The notes below the pieces were generated by a model. It was not told the origin of the DNA, made no database searches, and saw only the letters and a list, made by a program, of their open reading frames with translations. Shown here piece by piece: positions 29,320-39,264 of a stretch of DNA of 64,000 bases; the first letter of the stretch is position 1, and the number at the start of each line of letters is the position of its first letter. Origin of the DNA: Candidatus Gastranaerophilales bacterium (GTDB lineage Bacteria > Cyanobacteriota > Vampirovibrionia > Gastranaerophilales > Gastranaerophilaceae). A program made the position numbers and the translations under genes. The stretch lies in the NCBI GenBank assembly GCA_944324945.1, contig CALUYE010000001.1, positions 372,001 through 436,000 of the forward strand, in the 5' to 3' direction.

Positions 29320-32300
29320 TTAATACTCCAGATCTTTTTGGGTTATTTCTTTTTTGGGAAATTTATCGACAAATTCCTGAATAATTACATAAAATGCGGG
29401 TGTTAAACAAGCACCTATGGTAGCTGCCGCTATCATACCGCCAAATACGGTTGAACCGACGGAAATTCTTGAATTTGCGCCTGCGCCCGATGCAAATAGC
29501 ATCGGCATAACGCCTATAATAAAGGCAAGTTCCGTCATCATAATTGCCCTGAATCTTAATTTAGCAGCCTTAAGTGCGGCACTTTTTACATCAAGACCGT
29601 TCTTTTCGTGTTCTTCTTTTGCAAATTCAACGATTAAAATTGCCTGTTTAGCTGCAAGCCCGATTAGAGTAATCATACCGACCTGCGAATAAATATCAAA
29701 CGATTGATTAATCATCATTTGAAATATTAAAGCACCGGATGCTGCAACGGGAGAAATTAACAATACCGCAACGGGAATTGAATAGCTTTCATACAGTGCA
29801 ACAAGGAATAAATAAACAAATATAAGTGCCATGGTTATTATCATTGCAACCTGTCCGGATGCTTCTCTTTCTTGAGCGGACGTACCTGACCAATCAAATG
29901 ACATATTTGACGGTAATACGCTTTTTGCGACTTCTTCCATGGCGTTCATAGCGTCTCCGGAGCTTTTTCCTGCCGCTTGTTGACCTTGAATTTGTACCGA
30001 TTCATACATGTTATATCTTGTAATTGATGCGGTACCTATACTTTGTTTTAATTTAACCATTGATAAAACGGGAACCATAACACCGTTATTGTTTTTAACA
30101 TAAATTCCCGATAAATCTCCCGCTTTATTTCTGAATTTGCTTTGAGCTTGAATTTGAACTTTAAATACCCTTCCGTATTTATTAAAATCGTTAACATAAT
30201 ACGCGCCAAGCATTGATGATAATGTTGTGTATAGTTCGTTTAAATCAACATTTTGTGCAAGCGCTTTTTCATAATCAATCTCAACTATATATTGAGGAAC
30301 GTTAGCTTGAAATGATGTATATACGCTTGATAGGGAAGGATTTTGATTAGCTGCTGCGATTAGCTTAGAAGCCCAGCTTTCAAGCTCTTGAGGAGTGTAT
30401 TCTCCTTGAGACAGCATCTGAAATTCAAAACCGCCCATCATACTCATCCCCATAATTGCAGGAGGTGAAAACGAAACAATGGATGCTTCTTTTGTGTTTG
30501 ATGCTACGGCTCTTACTTTATTTAAAATAGCGTTATGAGACAGATTGGTTTCTCTTCCTTGAATTTTTCTTTTAATCCAATCTATTGCACCTACTTTTCT
30601 TTCTTTGTAGCCGTCAAGAGAAATAATTGCGGTTGCCGTGTTTGTAGCGCCTCCCCCTGCAAAAACCAAAAGCCTTTCAGGGTCAACCCCTTCAATATCT
30701 CTTATTTGAGAAGTGAAACGGTTTGCAACTTCTTCCGTTCTTGATAACGATGCTCCATCAGGAAGTGTTATGCTTGCAAGTAAGATTTTTTGGTCTTCAT
30801 CGGGGATAAAACCCGTTGATATGAATTTAAAAGATAACAAAGTAATAAATACAATGGTTAGATATACCGTAATTGTTAATTTTTTGTTGTAGACGAATTT
30901 TTCTACGTATTCCATGTAGAATGTTTCAACTTTATCGAAAAATTCGTTGAATTTATCAACCGCAATTGAAGCTTTTTTTTGTAATTTTTCGATTATTTTA
31001 TTTTTGGGCTTATCCTCTTTTTGGTGTCCTAAAAAGTGCGAACACATTGCAGGGGATAAAGAAAGAGCACATATTGCGGATATTGCAATTGATACTGCTA
31101 TACAAACGGCAAATTGTTTATACATAACCCCTGTCATACCGCCCATAAAAGCAATCGGAACAAAAACAGCCATTAAAACCATTGCCATAGCAACCAAAGA
31201 AGACCCTACTTCCTGCATAGTTATCTGTGTTGCCATTACGGCTGATTTTCCTTCATCAATATGTCTTTTAACGTTTTCAATTACAACAATGGCATCATCA
31301 ACTACAACGGCAACCGCAAGAACAAGCGCAAATAATGTAAGCATATTAATACTCATTCCAAGCGCTTTAAGTGCGATAAATGTACCTACCAGTGAAACAG
31401 GAATTGTAACGCAAGGAACAAGCGTTGCAACGGCATCGCCAAGGAATAAAAATATGATTAAAATAACGATTAATGCGGTTAACAATATTGTAAATTCAAC
31501 TTCTTTAATTGATTCATGGATATACTCGGCGTCATCCTTAAGAGGGATTATTTTTAAGCCGTTATCAAGTTTTGCGTTAATTTCATCAACTTTTTTATTG
31601 ACTGCTTTGGATAATTCAATTACGTTTGCATCGGTTAATTGAGACACCATAATAATTGAAGCGGGTTTCCCGTCAACAAGACCAAGGTTAGTATAGGTGT
31701 ATGCTCCTAATTCAACCTTTGCGATATCTTTAAGTTTTACATTCGTTCCATCCATGTTGGAGCGGATTATTATATTTTCAAATTCTTCAACATCGGCAAG
31801 CCTTCCTTTTGTTTTAAGGGTAATTTGAAGCGCCTGCGCCTCGTCTGTCGGAGGAGCACCCAAGGCGCCTGCCGTAACCTGGGTGTTTTGTGTTGCGATT
31901 GCATTTTTTACTTCAGAGGTTGAAATATTAAGGCCTGCCATTTTTTGAGGGTCAAGCCAGATTCTCATTGAATAATCGCCTGAACCGTATACGTTAACAT
32001 CCGCTACCCCATCGACACGTTTTATTTCGTCTTTTATATAAATAGAGCCGTAGTTTGTCATATCAAGCTGGCTCCAGTGCCCTTTTTCAGGATATAATGT
32101 AAAAATTAAAGCGCCCGAACCGGATGAGCGACTAATAGCCGTAACGCCCGTTCTTTGTATTTCTTCGGGTAATTGTGATTGAACTTGTTGAATTCTGTTT
32201 TGAACATTCATCAGGTTAATATTTTTATCGGAGCCGACTTTAAAATACATTGTTAAGGTGTAGCTGCCGTCTGATGAAGTTGATGTCATGTATGAAAGAT

Positions 32301-32544
32301 TTTCAACACCGTTTAATTTATTTTCAAGGACGGTTGCAACCGAAGACTCGATAACTTCAGCGTTTGCACCCGTGTAATTAGCACTTACCTGAATTTGAGG
32401 AGGGGTAACATCAGGATAGCTTTCCTGCTTTAGAGAAGCAAGTGAAATTAGCCCTACAATTACGATACAAAGCGAAATTACAAGGGCAAACCTCGGTTTT
32501 TGTATAAAAAAGAACAACTTTTCTTTATCAAAAATTTTTTTCAT
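29320..32544 (-). CDS. RND multidrug efflux transporter (HAE-1/AcrB type)
   Basis: The 1074-residue inner-membrane pump has the family's twelve-helix, two-halves architecture. The start '[20 protein letters not shown]' is the first helix; '[20 protein letters not shown]' carries the proton-relay Asp pair of helix 4; '[20 protein letters not shown]' opens the second periplasmic porter half; '[20 protein letters not shown]' is in the second helix bundle. Substrates cannot be told from sequence; hydrophobic drugs or bile salts are typical for the family. The start ATG shares one base with the stop of the adaptor gene (TAATG), so the two are coupled. Confidence 0.95.
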   Translation of the reverse strand: MKKIFDKEKLFFFIQKPRFALVISLCIVIVGLISLASLKQESYPDVTPPQIQVSANYTGANAEVIESSVATVLENKLNGVENLSYMTSTSSDGSYTLTMYFKVGSDKNINLMNVQNRIQQVQSQLPEEIQRTGVTAISRSSGSGALIFTLYPEKGHWSQLDMTNYGSIYIKDEIKRVDGVADVNVYGSGDYSMRIWLDPQKMAGLNISTSEVKNAIATQNTQVTAGALGAPPTDEAQALQITLKTKGRLADVEEFENIIIRSNMDGTNVKLKDIAKVELGAYTYTNLGLVDGKPASIIMVSQLTDANVIELSKAVNKKVDEINAKLDNGLKIIPLKDDAEYIHESIKEVEFTILLTALIVILIIFLFLGDAVATLVPCVTIPVSLVGTFIALKALGMSINMLTLFALVLAVAVVVDDAIVVIENVKRHIDEGKSAVMATQITMQEVGSSLVAMAMVLMAVFVPIAFMGGMTGVMYKQFAVCIAVSIAISAICALSLSPAMCSHFLGHQKEDKPKNKIIEKLQKKASIAVDKFNEFFDKVETFYMEYVEKFVYNKKLTITVYLTIVFITLLSFKFISTGFIPDEDQKILLASITLPDGASLSRTEEVANRFTSQIRDIEGVDPERLLVFAGGGATNTATAIISLDGYKERKVGAIDWIKRKIQGRETNLSHNAILNKVRAVASNTKEASIVSFSPPAIMGMSMMGGFEFQMLSQGEYTPQELESWASKLIAAANQNPSLSSVYTSFQANVPQYIVEIDYEKALAQNVDLNELYTTLSSMLGAYYVNDFNKYGRVFKVQIQAQSKFRNKAGDLSGIYVKNNNGVMVPVLSMVKLKQSIGTASITRYNMYESVQIQGQQAAGKSSGDAMNAMEEVAKSVLPSNMSFDWSGTSAQEREASGQVAMIITMALIFVYLFLVALYESYSIPVAVLLISPVAASGALIFQMMINQSFDIYSQVGMITLIGLAAKQAILIVEFAKEEHEKNGLDVKSAALKAAKLRFRAIMMTELAFIIGVMPMLFASGAGANSRISVGSTVFGGMIAAATIGACLTPAFYVIIQEFVDKFPKKEITQKDLEY

Positions 32545-33713
32545 TATTTTCCGTCCGTGTTGTGTTTTTTGGCGTATTCTTTTTCGTCAATAAGTTTCAA
32601 TTTTTGACCTTCGGATGTTACGTTTTGAATACCTGATATTACAATAGTATCGTCTTTTGTTAGTCCGCTTTCAACTATCCAGTTATTATTTATATCGCTT
32701 GAAACTTCTATATCTTTTCTTACGGATTTATTATCCTTAACTGCCCAGACATAATATCCACTCATAGCATCCCCTTTGGTTGAGGCTTGCGGAACGGTAA
32801 GGTATGAAACTGTTTTTGGGGCGGTTATTTTAACTTTGGCATAATCCCCCGGAACCAGCCAGCCTTTAGGGTTTTCAAAAACAGCACGAAGCAGGATAGA
32901 ACCAGAGTTTTCATCTATTTTATTATCTACAAAATCAATTTTTCCTGTTTTATCGTACCATTCGCCGTTATCAAACTGGATTTGAACGCTAACATCTTTT
33001 AATTCGTTACTTGCTCTTAAAAGTTTGACAAAATCGTATCCTTTAAGGCTGAATGCAACATAAACAGGGTCTGTACTTGAAATGTTAACCAAAGAACCCG
33101 ATGAAGCGGTTACGTAGTTTCCTTCGGTTATGTTAACTTTTCCTATTCTTCCGTTTATGGGGGATTTAATGCTTGTGTAGCCTAAATTTACCTGCGCCAG
33201 CGCAAGTTGTTCTCTTGCGGCATCTAATAGAGCCTTATTTTGGTTTCTTTGAGCCAGACTTGAATCAGCATCCGAGCGGCTTATTAAGTCTTCTTTAACA
33301 AGGGCATTTGCTCTGTCAAGCTCTTGCTGTGCATTTTTTAAAAGTGCAGAATACTGATTAACCGATGCTCTTGCATTATTTACTTGAAGCTGGTATTCTC
33401 TGGGGTCAATTTGAAAAATCAACTGCCCTTTTTTAACAAAATCACCTTCTTTAAAGTATTTTTTTGTTAAAAATCCGCTTACGCGCGCAATAACATCAAC
33501 GGAATATTTCGCTTCAACGCGCCCGGTTGCTTCGGTTGTTGTTAAAACATCTTCGGTTTTTGGGTTTCCGACAACAACTTCTTTTGGCATTAAAAGCATT
33601 TGTTTTTGAATTATTCCCGCTATTGCAGCCGATATTTTATTATATACAATAGGCAGGATTATAATAAGCAATATGATAATTGCTGCGTGTTTTCTGGTGA
33701 ATTTTAATTTCAT
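32544..33713 (-). CDS. Periplasmic adaptor (membrane fusion) protein of the RND pump
   Basis: The 389-residue protein has an N-terminal membrane anchor (about residues 10-33), the biotinyl-lipoyl halves ('[20 protein letters not shown]', '[20 protein letters not shown]') around a coiled-coil hairpin, then beta-barrel and membrane-proximal domains ending '[18 protein letters not shown]'. It bridges pump and TolC channel. It lacks a lipobox, so it is anchored by its helix. It is first in the operon; its promoter carries the 18-bp palindrome facing the MarR gene. Ribosome site GCGGAG. Confidence 0.92.
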   Translation of the reverse strand: MKLKFTRKHAAIIILLIIILPIVYNKISAAIAGIIQKQMLLMPKEVVVGNPKTEDVLTTTEATGRVEAKYSVDVIARVSGFLTKKYFKEGDFVKKGQLIFQIDPREYQLQVNNARASVNQYSALLKNAQQELDRANALVKEDLISRSDADSSLAQRNQNKALLDAAREQLALAQVNLGYTSIKSPINGRIGKVNITEGNYVTASSGSLVNISSTDPVYVAFSLKGYDFVKLLRASNELKDVSVQIQFDNGEWYDKTGKIDFVDNKIDENSGSILLRAVFENPKGWLVPGDYAKVKITAPKTVSYLTVPQASTKGDAMSGYYVWAVKDNKSVRKDIEVSSDINNNWIVESGLTKDDTIVISGIQNVTSEGQKLKLIDEKEYAKKHNTDGK

Positions 33714-33729
33714 AATTACTCCGCTAAAT

Positions 33730-33747
33730 AGGTAGAATTTTCTACCT
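33730..33747. promoter_or_regulatory. Probable MarR operator, 18-bp palindrome
   Basis: AGGTAGAA-TT-TTCTACCT is a perfect inverted repeat. It lies just after a minus-strand promoter for the efflux operon (TTGACA at 33778-33773, TAGTAT 18 nt downstream), so a bound dimer would block transcription start. MarR proteins bind sites of this size. The palindrome is between the divergent pump operon and MarR gene. Confidence 0.65.
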
Positions 33748-33785
33748 TATACTAACATCATAATTCTTTAAATGTCAACACTTGC

Positions 33786-33821
33786 TTGAATTTATACGCT
33801 ATAAGGAGTATAATTGTTTAG
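33786..33821 (+). promoter_or_regulatory. Promoter of the MarR gene
   Basis: TTGAAT (33786-33791), 17-nt spacer, TATAAT (33809-33814). The predicted start at 33821 leaves a 9-nt leader before the ATG at 33830. Confidence 0.6.
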
Positions 33822-33829
33822 GTAAAAAT

Positions 33830-34303
33830 ATGGCAAAAAAAGATTTACTTGATATCAAACTTGAAAACAGTTTAGCTTTTCAAATTGATTACACATCTAA
33901 TTTTAATAAATCCTTCAGACGTGCTTTTCATAAAAAATTTATGAATTCAAATATTTCCATGGATGAACTTGCCATCCTGCTTTTAATAAATATAAGACCC
34001 GATATTACCCAAACTGCGCTTGCAAGATACATGTTTAAAGGAAAAGCCCATGTCGGCAAGATTTTAAATATAATGGAAGAAAAAGGGTTAATTAAAAGAA
34101 AGTATATTGAACATTCAAATACTACAAAAAATATAATTACCAAAAAAGGAAATGATATATTAAAACAGGGGCAAAAAGATTTTAAAAATATAGAAAAAAA
34201 GACAAAGGATATGTTTTCACTTCAAGAATTAGAACAATTTTTTGAATATTTAAAAAAATACAGAAAACTCTTAGAATCCATTGTAGAAGTTAAAATTAAA
34301 TAA
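33830..34303 (+). CDS. MarR family transcriptional regulator
   Basis: I choose the ATG at 33830, inside the predicted transcript, giving 157 residues; an in-frame TTG at 33782 lies before the promoter. The winged-helix core is 'DELAILLLINIRPDITQTAL', 'ARYMFKGKAHVGKILNIMEE' and 'KGLIKRKYIEHSNTTKNIIT', flanked by the helices that form the MarR dimer. Divergence from the RND operon and the palindrome at 33730-33747 indicate it represses the pump and may respond to pump substrates. The 58-nt gap downstream holds nothing clear. Confidence 0.88.
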   Translation: MAKKDLLDIKLENSLAFQIDYTSNFNKSFRRAFHKKFMNSNISMDELAILLLINIRPDITQTALARYMFKGKAHVGKILNIMEEKGLIKRKYIEHSNTTKNIITKKGNDILKQGQKDFKNIEKKTKDMFSLQELEQFFEYLKKYRKLLESIVEVKIK

Positions 34304-34360
34304 TTTCATATAAATATTTGATTTGAATTATAAAAATAAAAGATATACTTTAGCTATCGG

Positions 34361-34675
34361 ATGGATGAGGTTAGTTTTAATATGGTTTGCGGTATATCAT
34401 CAGGCGGTTTTGAGAATTTTATAAATATAAATTCAATATCTCAAGATACTTCTTCTTTAGGGCTTGATTCGATTCTTCAAGAGCAAAATAATACATTTGA
34501 ACAAATTCTTAAGCAAAATACAGACACCCAAGACATAAAACCAATCGAAACAAAAACCTGGGAAGACAGGGTTGCCGATGAAATTTTACAAATAAGCATT
34601 GAAAATAATTTAAGCGAAAGTCTGAATCTTCAAATTTCTCAAAAGGAAGCTCAAAAAGCATATTTTCAAAAATAA
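34361..34675 (+). CDS. Small protein of unknown function
   Basis: The 104-residue product (from 34361; an alternative ATG at 34382 has GAGG 11 nt upstream) is acidic and Gln/Asn/Ser-rich, without signal peptide or membrane segment. The C-terminal half, 'WEDRVADEILQISIENNLSE', looks helical; the first half looks disordered. I recognise no family. A TATACT at 34344-34349 could be its -10. It converges on pflA with a 1-nt gap. Reality of the gene is likely because codon use and a neat fit between neighbours support it, but there is no homology evidence here. Confidence 0.5.
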   Translation: MDEVSFNMVCGISSGGFENFININSISQDTSSLGLDSILQEQNNTFEQILKQNTDTQDIKPIETKTWEDRVADEILQISIENNLSESLNLQISQKEAQKAYFQK

Positions 34676-34676
34676 A

Positions 34677-35423
34677 TCAGCTTTTTTTTGCGTTTTTCAT
34701 TGCTTCAATTATTGTATTTCGAGCATCCATTGCCTGTTCTTTGGTAAGAGGCGGAACATCTTTTAAAGGGTACGGTTTTTTAAGATTTTCATATTTTGGA
34801 ATAGCAAGATTATGATAAGGTAAAACATCAAGAGCCTGAATATTATCAAGTGTTGCAAGGAATTTCCCTAATCTTTTTAAGTAAGTTTTATTGTATGTAA
34901 TCCCCGGAACTACAACATGTCTTATCCAGACGGGAATTTTTTTGTTTGATAAGTATCTTGCAAATTCTAATATATTGGTATTCGTATGCCCCGTTAGGGC
35001 GATGTGTTTTTCGTTATCTATGTGTTTTATATCAAGCATTACTAAATCCGTATATTTAAGAAGCTCATCAATTTTTGCAAGATTATTTTTATCAAAAGTA
35101 ACACCTGAAGTATCAAGGGTTGTATGGATATTTCTCATTTTTGCCCTTTTAAAAAGTTCGATTAAAAAAGGCATTTGCGCCATGGGTTCGCCGCCTGTTG
35201 CGGTTAAGCCCCCGTGTTTTAGAAATTCTCTTACTCCTTCGTATTTTTTTAGAATTTCATCAACCGTCATTTTTTGGTTAACGTTAAAATCCCAAGTATC
35301 GGGATTGTGGCAATACTGGCATCTCATAGGGCAGCCCTGGAAAAATACCACAAAACGAATCCCCGGGCCGTCTACGGTTCCGCATGATTCTATAGAATGT
35401 ATGTTGCCTTGCATTTCAGCCAT
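34677..35423 (-). CDS. pflA: Pyruvate formate-lyase activating enzyme
   Basis: From the ATG at 35423, with GAGGT upstream, the protein has 248 residues; an upstream in-frame ATG at 35456 has no site. It begins 'MAEMQGNIHSIESCGTVDGP' and has CPMRCQYC with the radical SAM cysteines 31, 35 and 38, then 'GGLTATGGEPMAQMPFLIEL'. This is the short activase form that installs the glycyl radical on pyruvate formate-lyase, so the organism ferments pyruvate anaerobically. The pflB gene is not next to it. It stands alone on the minus strand. Confidence 0.93.
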   Translation of the reverse strand: MAEMQGNIHSIESCGTVDGPGIRFVVFFQGCPMRCQYCHNPDTWDFNVNQKMTVDEILKKYEGVREFLKHGGLTATGGEPMAQMPFLIELFKRAKMRNIHTTLDTSGVTFDKNNLAKIDELLKYTDLVMLDIKHIDNEKHIALTGHTNTNILEFARYLSNKKIPVWIRHVVVPGITYNKTYLKRLGKFLATLDNIQALDVLPYHNLAIPKYENLKKPYPLKDVPPLTKEQAMDARNTIIEAMKNAKKS

Positions 35424-35592
35424 AACTACCTCTTTTTTAATTATACAATAAGGCATTTAAAAGACAACAGCCAATATTTTTATAAAAAACGGGTTTTATT
35501 GTAAAGTTTTGTAAAAAATACTTCAAATAACCTAAAGAATTCCTCTAAAAATCCGTAAAAAGTAATATAAAACAATGGAGGCGATGACAATT

Positions 35593-36924
35593 ATGGGTAT
35601 GGCAGCAAGTCAAGCAAGGTTTTTAGGATTAACGGCAAGGAAAAGTAACGTTGAATATCAAGGTCAACAGGTAAACCAACAAAGAACCACTTTGTCAAAC
35701 GAAAGTGCTAATTTGTACAACGAAATGATGGAATTAACGGTTCCTACCCCTCCGTCTTCTTCTGATTATTATAAAACGACCTATACCCTTGACAATTCTT
35801 CCGATTCTTATGCACAGGAAGATTATACAATAGCTAACGTACAAAAAACCTATGCTGCCGAAGGGGAATATTTAATAACTCTTTCAAGCAAAACAAGTCA
35901 GGCTGCCGCAACTACCATATCTTACAAAGTTCAAAATACAACTTCAAGCGAATACGGAGAAATTGTATATCAACAAAAAGCGCTTGATGACGGTACTTTG
36001 GTATACCAGGAAGTAAATGAAAATCAAGAACCTCTTTATCATGAAATTGATGATGAGGGAAATAAATTATACTATACCGATGAAAGCAAAACCGCAACGC
36101 AAACAGAGCCTACGGATTATCCTGTTACTACAACACAGGCTAATGATTATCCTGTTGAAACAACTAACGTTACGGATTATCCCGTATATGCTCTTGATGA
36201 AAACGGAAATAAAATCGTTGAAAGTGATACAAGACATACTAAATACGAAATTTCATTGTCTAATTCAACTTCAAACACAAAACTTGTATATGATACAGGG
36301 GCAAATGACGCATACACGGGCGAAAACGGTTCGTTAAACATTAACGACAATCAAATTTATTTACTTGATGATGAAAATAAAGCCGATTTAATGGGCTATA
36401 ATGAATGTGCTCAAGAAAACCCGGATATTAAATATTTCTACAAAGACGGTGAAACATACCGCTTCTTAACCGAAGACGAACTTCAAACAATGATAACGGG
36501 CGACACAACAACAAGTATCAATCCTGATTATTCATATACTTATTCAAAAGAAACTTCAACTCAGGTCAAAGGTTATCTTGAAACTTCATCAAGCACAGAT
36601 AGATACAGCACAATCACAATTCAAAGCGATGAAAGCTATCCCGAAAATTTAAGCGGTAAAACATTCAGCTTAAGCTGTTCTCAAGTATACGATGAAGCTG
36701 CATATAATGATGCATACAATGATTATGAATATGAAAAAACACAATATGAAAAAACATTATCTGATTTAAACGCTAAAACGGAAATTCTTCAAGAACAAGA
36801 TCAAAGATTGGAATTAAAATTAAAACAATTAGATACTGAAGAAAACGCTCTTAAGACTGAAATGGAATCCGTTCAAACGGTATTAAAAGATAACGTTGAA
36901 AGTACATTTAAAACATTCGCTTAA
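35593..36924 (+). CDS. Flagellin/hook-like secreted protein of unknown role
   Basis: I prefer the ATG at 35593 (443 residues) because 'MGMAASQARFLGLTARKSNV' looks like the true N-terminus; an ATG at 35575 is in frame but overlaps the GGAGG site. The N-terminal helix is followed by 'QQRTTLSNESANLYNEMM', and the C-terminus is a coiled-coil ('LELKLKQLDTEENALKTEME') ending near SVQTVLKDNVESTFK. Paired N- and C-terminal helices around a variable Thr/Tyr/Asp-rich middle resemble flagellar axial or hook-associated proteins, and there is no Sec signal, as expected for flagellar-type export. The middle has three DYPV units (TDYPVTTT, NDYPVETT, TDYPVYA). It is not a clear match to FliC, FlgK, FlgL or FliD. 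Monocistronic with its own terminator. Confidence 0.55.
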   Translation: MGMAASQARFLGLTARKSNVEYQGQQVNQQRTTLSNESANLYNEMMELTVPTPPSSSDYYKTTYTLDNSSDSYAQEDYTIANVQKTYAAEGEYLITLSSKTSQAAATTISYKVQNTTSSEYGEIVYQQKALDDGTLVYQEVNENQEPLYHEIDDEGNKLYYTDESKTATQTEPTDYPVTTTQANDYPVETTNVTDYPVYALDENGNKIVESDTRHTKYEISLSNSTSNTKLVYDTGANDAYTGENGSLNINDNQIYLLDDENKADLMGYNECAQENPDIKYFYKDGETYRFLTEDELQTMITGDTTTSINPDYSYTYSKETSTQVKGYLETSSSTDRYSTITIQSDESYPENLSGKTFSLSCSQVYDEAAYNDAYNDYEYEKTQYEKTLSDLNAKTEILQEQDQRLELKLKQLDTEENALKTEMESVQTVLKDNVESTFKTFA

Positions 36925-36956
36925 TTTTTTCTCCCCTCCATAAATAAATTTGTTTT

Positions 36957-36985
36957 ATGTCCCGTTAATTAACGGGACATTTTTA
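36957..36985 (+). terminator. Intrinsic terminator after the flagellin-like gene
   Basis: A 24-nt perfect palindrome (ATGTCCCGTTAA and complement, 36957-36980) is followed by TTTTTAT on the plus strand, 32 nt past the stop. Confidence 0.9.
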
Positions 36986-37025
36986 TATTGATTAAATTTT
37001 TGCTCTAAAGTAAAATTAAAGCATT

Positions 37026-38141
37026 ATGACGAACAAAAAAATAAAAACCGCCCTTGTATTCGGCACTCGCCCTGAGGCAATTAAAATGTGCCCTTTGGTA
37101 AAAAGATTAAAAGAAAACAATAATTTTGAAGTTGTAACAATAGTAACGGCGCAGCACAGGCAGATGCTCGATAGCGTTTTGGATTTATTTGAAGTTGTAC
37201 CTGATTATGATTTAAATTTAATGAAGCCTAATCAGGATTTATGGAATTTATCAAGCGAAATTTTATTATCCACAAAAGAAGTTTTTAATAAAGAAAAACC
37301 CGACTTAATTTTAGTCCATGGGGATACTACAACAGCAGGTTTAAGCGCTTTAAGCGCATTTTATTCAAGAATAAAAATAGGACATGTTGAAGCGGGGCTT
37401 AGAACTTTTAATAAAGATTACCCGTTCCCTGAAGAAATAAACAGAGTAATTGTTGATTCCGTCAGTGATTTAATGTTTTGTCCGACTGATAGAGCCATGG
37501 AAAATTTAGAAAATTCAGGAGTTAAAAACGGAATTTATAAAACGGGAAATACGGTAATTGATGCTCTTTTATACGTTGTTGAAAATAAAAAAACATCTCT
37601 TGATTATATAAATTTAAATCCGTCTTTAAAAACAATACTTCTTACATCCCACAGGCGTGAGAATTTTGGTAAACCCCTTGAGAGCATTTGTTTTGCAATA
37701 AAAGAGCTTGTTGAAAAATATGAAGATATACAGGTTGTTTATCCGCTTCATTTGAATCCTAATGTAAGAAATACCGTAAGACCGATTCTTGGAAATATTA
37801 AAAGAGTGCGTTTGATTGAGCCTTTGGATTACGCTCCTTTTTGCAATTTAATGAAACAATCTCATATTATCTTAACCGACTCGGGCGGCATTCAGGAAGA
37901 AGCACCAGCGCTTAAAATCCCTGTTCTTGTTTTAAGAGATGAAACAGAGCGCCCCGAAGCGATTAAATACGGCGGGGTAAAGCTTGTCGGTACAAATAAA
38001 GATAATATCGTTAAAAATGTAAGCTTATTGCTTGACAATAAAGAAGAATATGAAAAAATGTCAAAATCAAAAAATCCGTATGGTGATGGAAGAGCTTGCG
38101 AATATATAGAAAAAATAATACTTGATTATTTTAATGTTTAA
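37026..38141 (+). CDS. wecB: UDP-N-acetylglucosamine 2-epimerase (non-hydrolysing)
   Basis: The 371-residue protein starts 'KTALVFGTRPEAIKMCPLVK' and has 'LVHGDTTTAGLSALSAFY', 'GHVEAGLRTFNKDYPFPEE' and 'LTDSGGIQEEAPALKIPVLV', all blocks of WecB/MnaA. It converts UDP-GlcNAc to UDP-ManNAc for surface polysaccharides. Length is typical. There is no good ribosome site; a TAAAAT at 37011-37016 would start transcription about 3 nt before the ATG, so translation may be near-leaderless. It is not in a polysaccharide cluster here and converges on the next gene. Confidence 0.95.
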   Translation: MTNKKIKTALVFGTRPEAIKMCPLVKRLKENNNFEVVTIVTAQHRQMLDSVLDLFEVVPDYDLNLMKPNQDLWNLSSEILLSTKEVFNKEKPDLILVHGDTTTAGLSALSAFYSRIKIGHVEAGLRTFNKDYPFPEEINRVIVDSVSDLMFCPTDRAMENLENSGVKNGIYKTGNTVIDALLYVVENKKTSLDYINLNPSLKTILLTSHRRENFGKPLESICFAIKELVEKYEDIQVVYPLHLNPNVRNTVRPILGNIKRVRLIEPLDYAPFCNLMKQSHIILTDSGGIQEEAPALKIPVLVLRDETERPEAIKYGGVKLVGTNKDNIVKNVSLLLDNKEEYEKMSKSKNPYGDGRACEYIEKIILDYFNV

Positions 38142-38157
38142 TCGGTATTGTTAATTT

Positions 38158-38529
38158 TTAAGGATATTGTTCTTCATAATAAACAGGAGGCTCTTCATTC
38201 GGCACTTCTTGATATCCGTATTCGTTATATTGATTATCATATTGATTTTGTTCACTATACATCTGTTCCTGCTCTTGCATTCTTTGTTGTTCTTCAAGAG
38301 CGGCTTGTTTTTCCTGCTTTCTTTTTAATTCTTTTTCAAGTCTTTCTTTTTTATCGTTTTCTTCTTTTATTCTTTGCTGTTCTTTCATCTGCTCTGCTAA
38401 TTGAAGCATTTTTTCCTGCTGCGTTTGCTTATTTGCTTGGTTTTCTGCGTAATTTGTTAAGATTGCAAGCAGGATTATGACAATTAAAAGTAATTTTGCT
38501 GATTTCAGGCTATATTTGTATCTTTCCAT
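38158..38529 (-). CDS. Small membrane-anchored coiled-coil protein
   Basis: The 123-residue product has one hydrophobic helix (residues about 11-26, AKLLLIVIILLAILTN), then a long Glu/Lys/Gln coiled-coil, then a Tyr/Gln/Glu/Pro-rich tail ('QNQYDNQYNEYGYQEVPNEE'). It would sit in the inner membrane with its coil outside or inside; orientation is unclear. I recognise no family. Its first 20 nt overlap the ThiF-like gene, so it belongs to the same transcript as fliN and thiF. Tail composition suggests disorder. Confidence 0.6.
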   Translation of the reverse strand: MERYKYSLKSAKLLLIVIILLAILTNYAENQANKQTQQEKMLQLAEQMKEQQRIKEENDKKERLEKELKRKQEKQAALEEQQRMQEQEQMYSEQNQYDNQYNEYGYQEVPNEEPPVYYEEQYP

Positions 38530-39262
38530 ATTCTTTTATATCCTTGCAGACGGGGCATGCGATATTTTTTGTGCATTCAAATATCTTAAAACCTGTTTTA
38601 TATCCGTCAAATAATAATAGTTTATTTGTCAACAATTCGCATCCGCCCATTAGTACTTTTAATACTTCCTGCGATAAAATTGATGAAATTACACTGTTGG
38701 CGGAAGCAATTGAAGGATAAGTTTCAATTTCAAGCATGGCAGGCTTTTGTTTTATGCAGGATAGACACGCGCTTTTGCCCGGGATTACGGTTGTTGCCTG
38801 ACCGATAAAACCTTGTGTGTATCCATGGATTAAGATTTTATTGTGTCTTAGCGCTATTTCATTTAGCATGTACTTTGTTTCAATTCCGTTAAAGCAATCT
38901 ACTATAATATCGTAGTTTTCTATAACATTAAAATAATTAAGCTCGTTTAGTCTGGTTTTTTCGATTTCAACTTTAATATCAGGGTTAAAATCAGATATCC
39001 AGTCTTTAGCGGATATTACTTTTGCTCTTCCTATATTTTTATATTTGTGTATAAGCTGGGAATTTAAATCTTCTTCATCAACAACTTTATCGTCAATTAT
39101 TTTAATTTGCCCGATGCCGAGTGCCGCAAGGTTCATAATCACGCCTGAACCCAGTGCTCCCGCACCCATTACAATGACTTTTGCGCAGAATAATTTTTCC
39201 TGTGTTTCTTTTGTAATTCCGTTTATGCCAATATTTTGCAGATATCTGGTAAGTTTTGCCAT
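38510..39262 (-). CDS. ThiF/MoeB/HesA family E1-like adenylyltransferase
   Basis: The 250-residue protein has the nucleotide-binding 'VIVMGAGALGSGVIMNLAAL', the 'DLNSQLIH' segment that carries the adenylation Arg/Asn region in the family, and the paired Cys motifs CLSC and CPVC that bind zinc in MoeB and ThiF. It activates a ubiquitin-like sulfur-carrier protein (ThiS, MoaD or similar) by adenylation. The carrier is not encoded nearby, so the pathway (thiamin, molybdopterin or other) is undecided. It lies 2 nt after fliN. Confidence 0.88.
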   Translation of the reverse strand: MAKLTRYLQNIGINGITKETQEKLFCAKVIVMGAGALGSGVIMNLAALGIGQIKIIDDKVVDEEDLNSQLIHKYKNIGRAKVISAKDWISDFNPDIKVEIEKTRLNELNYFNVIENYDIIVDCFNGIETKYMLNEIALRHNKILIHGYTQGFIGQATTVIPGKSACLSCIKQKPAMLEIETYPSIASANSVISSILSQEVLKVLMGGCELLTNKLLLFDGYKTGFKIFECTKNIACPVCKDIKEYGKIQI

Positions 39263-39264
39263 AG

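Noticed and set aside
28836-29384. Long plus-strand open frame with Phe/Ser-rich product opposite the tolC-like gene
   Set aside because: It is the antisense shadow of the Lys/Glu-rich linker; the minus-strand frame has signal peptide, OEP domain and ribosome site.
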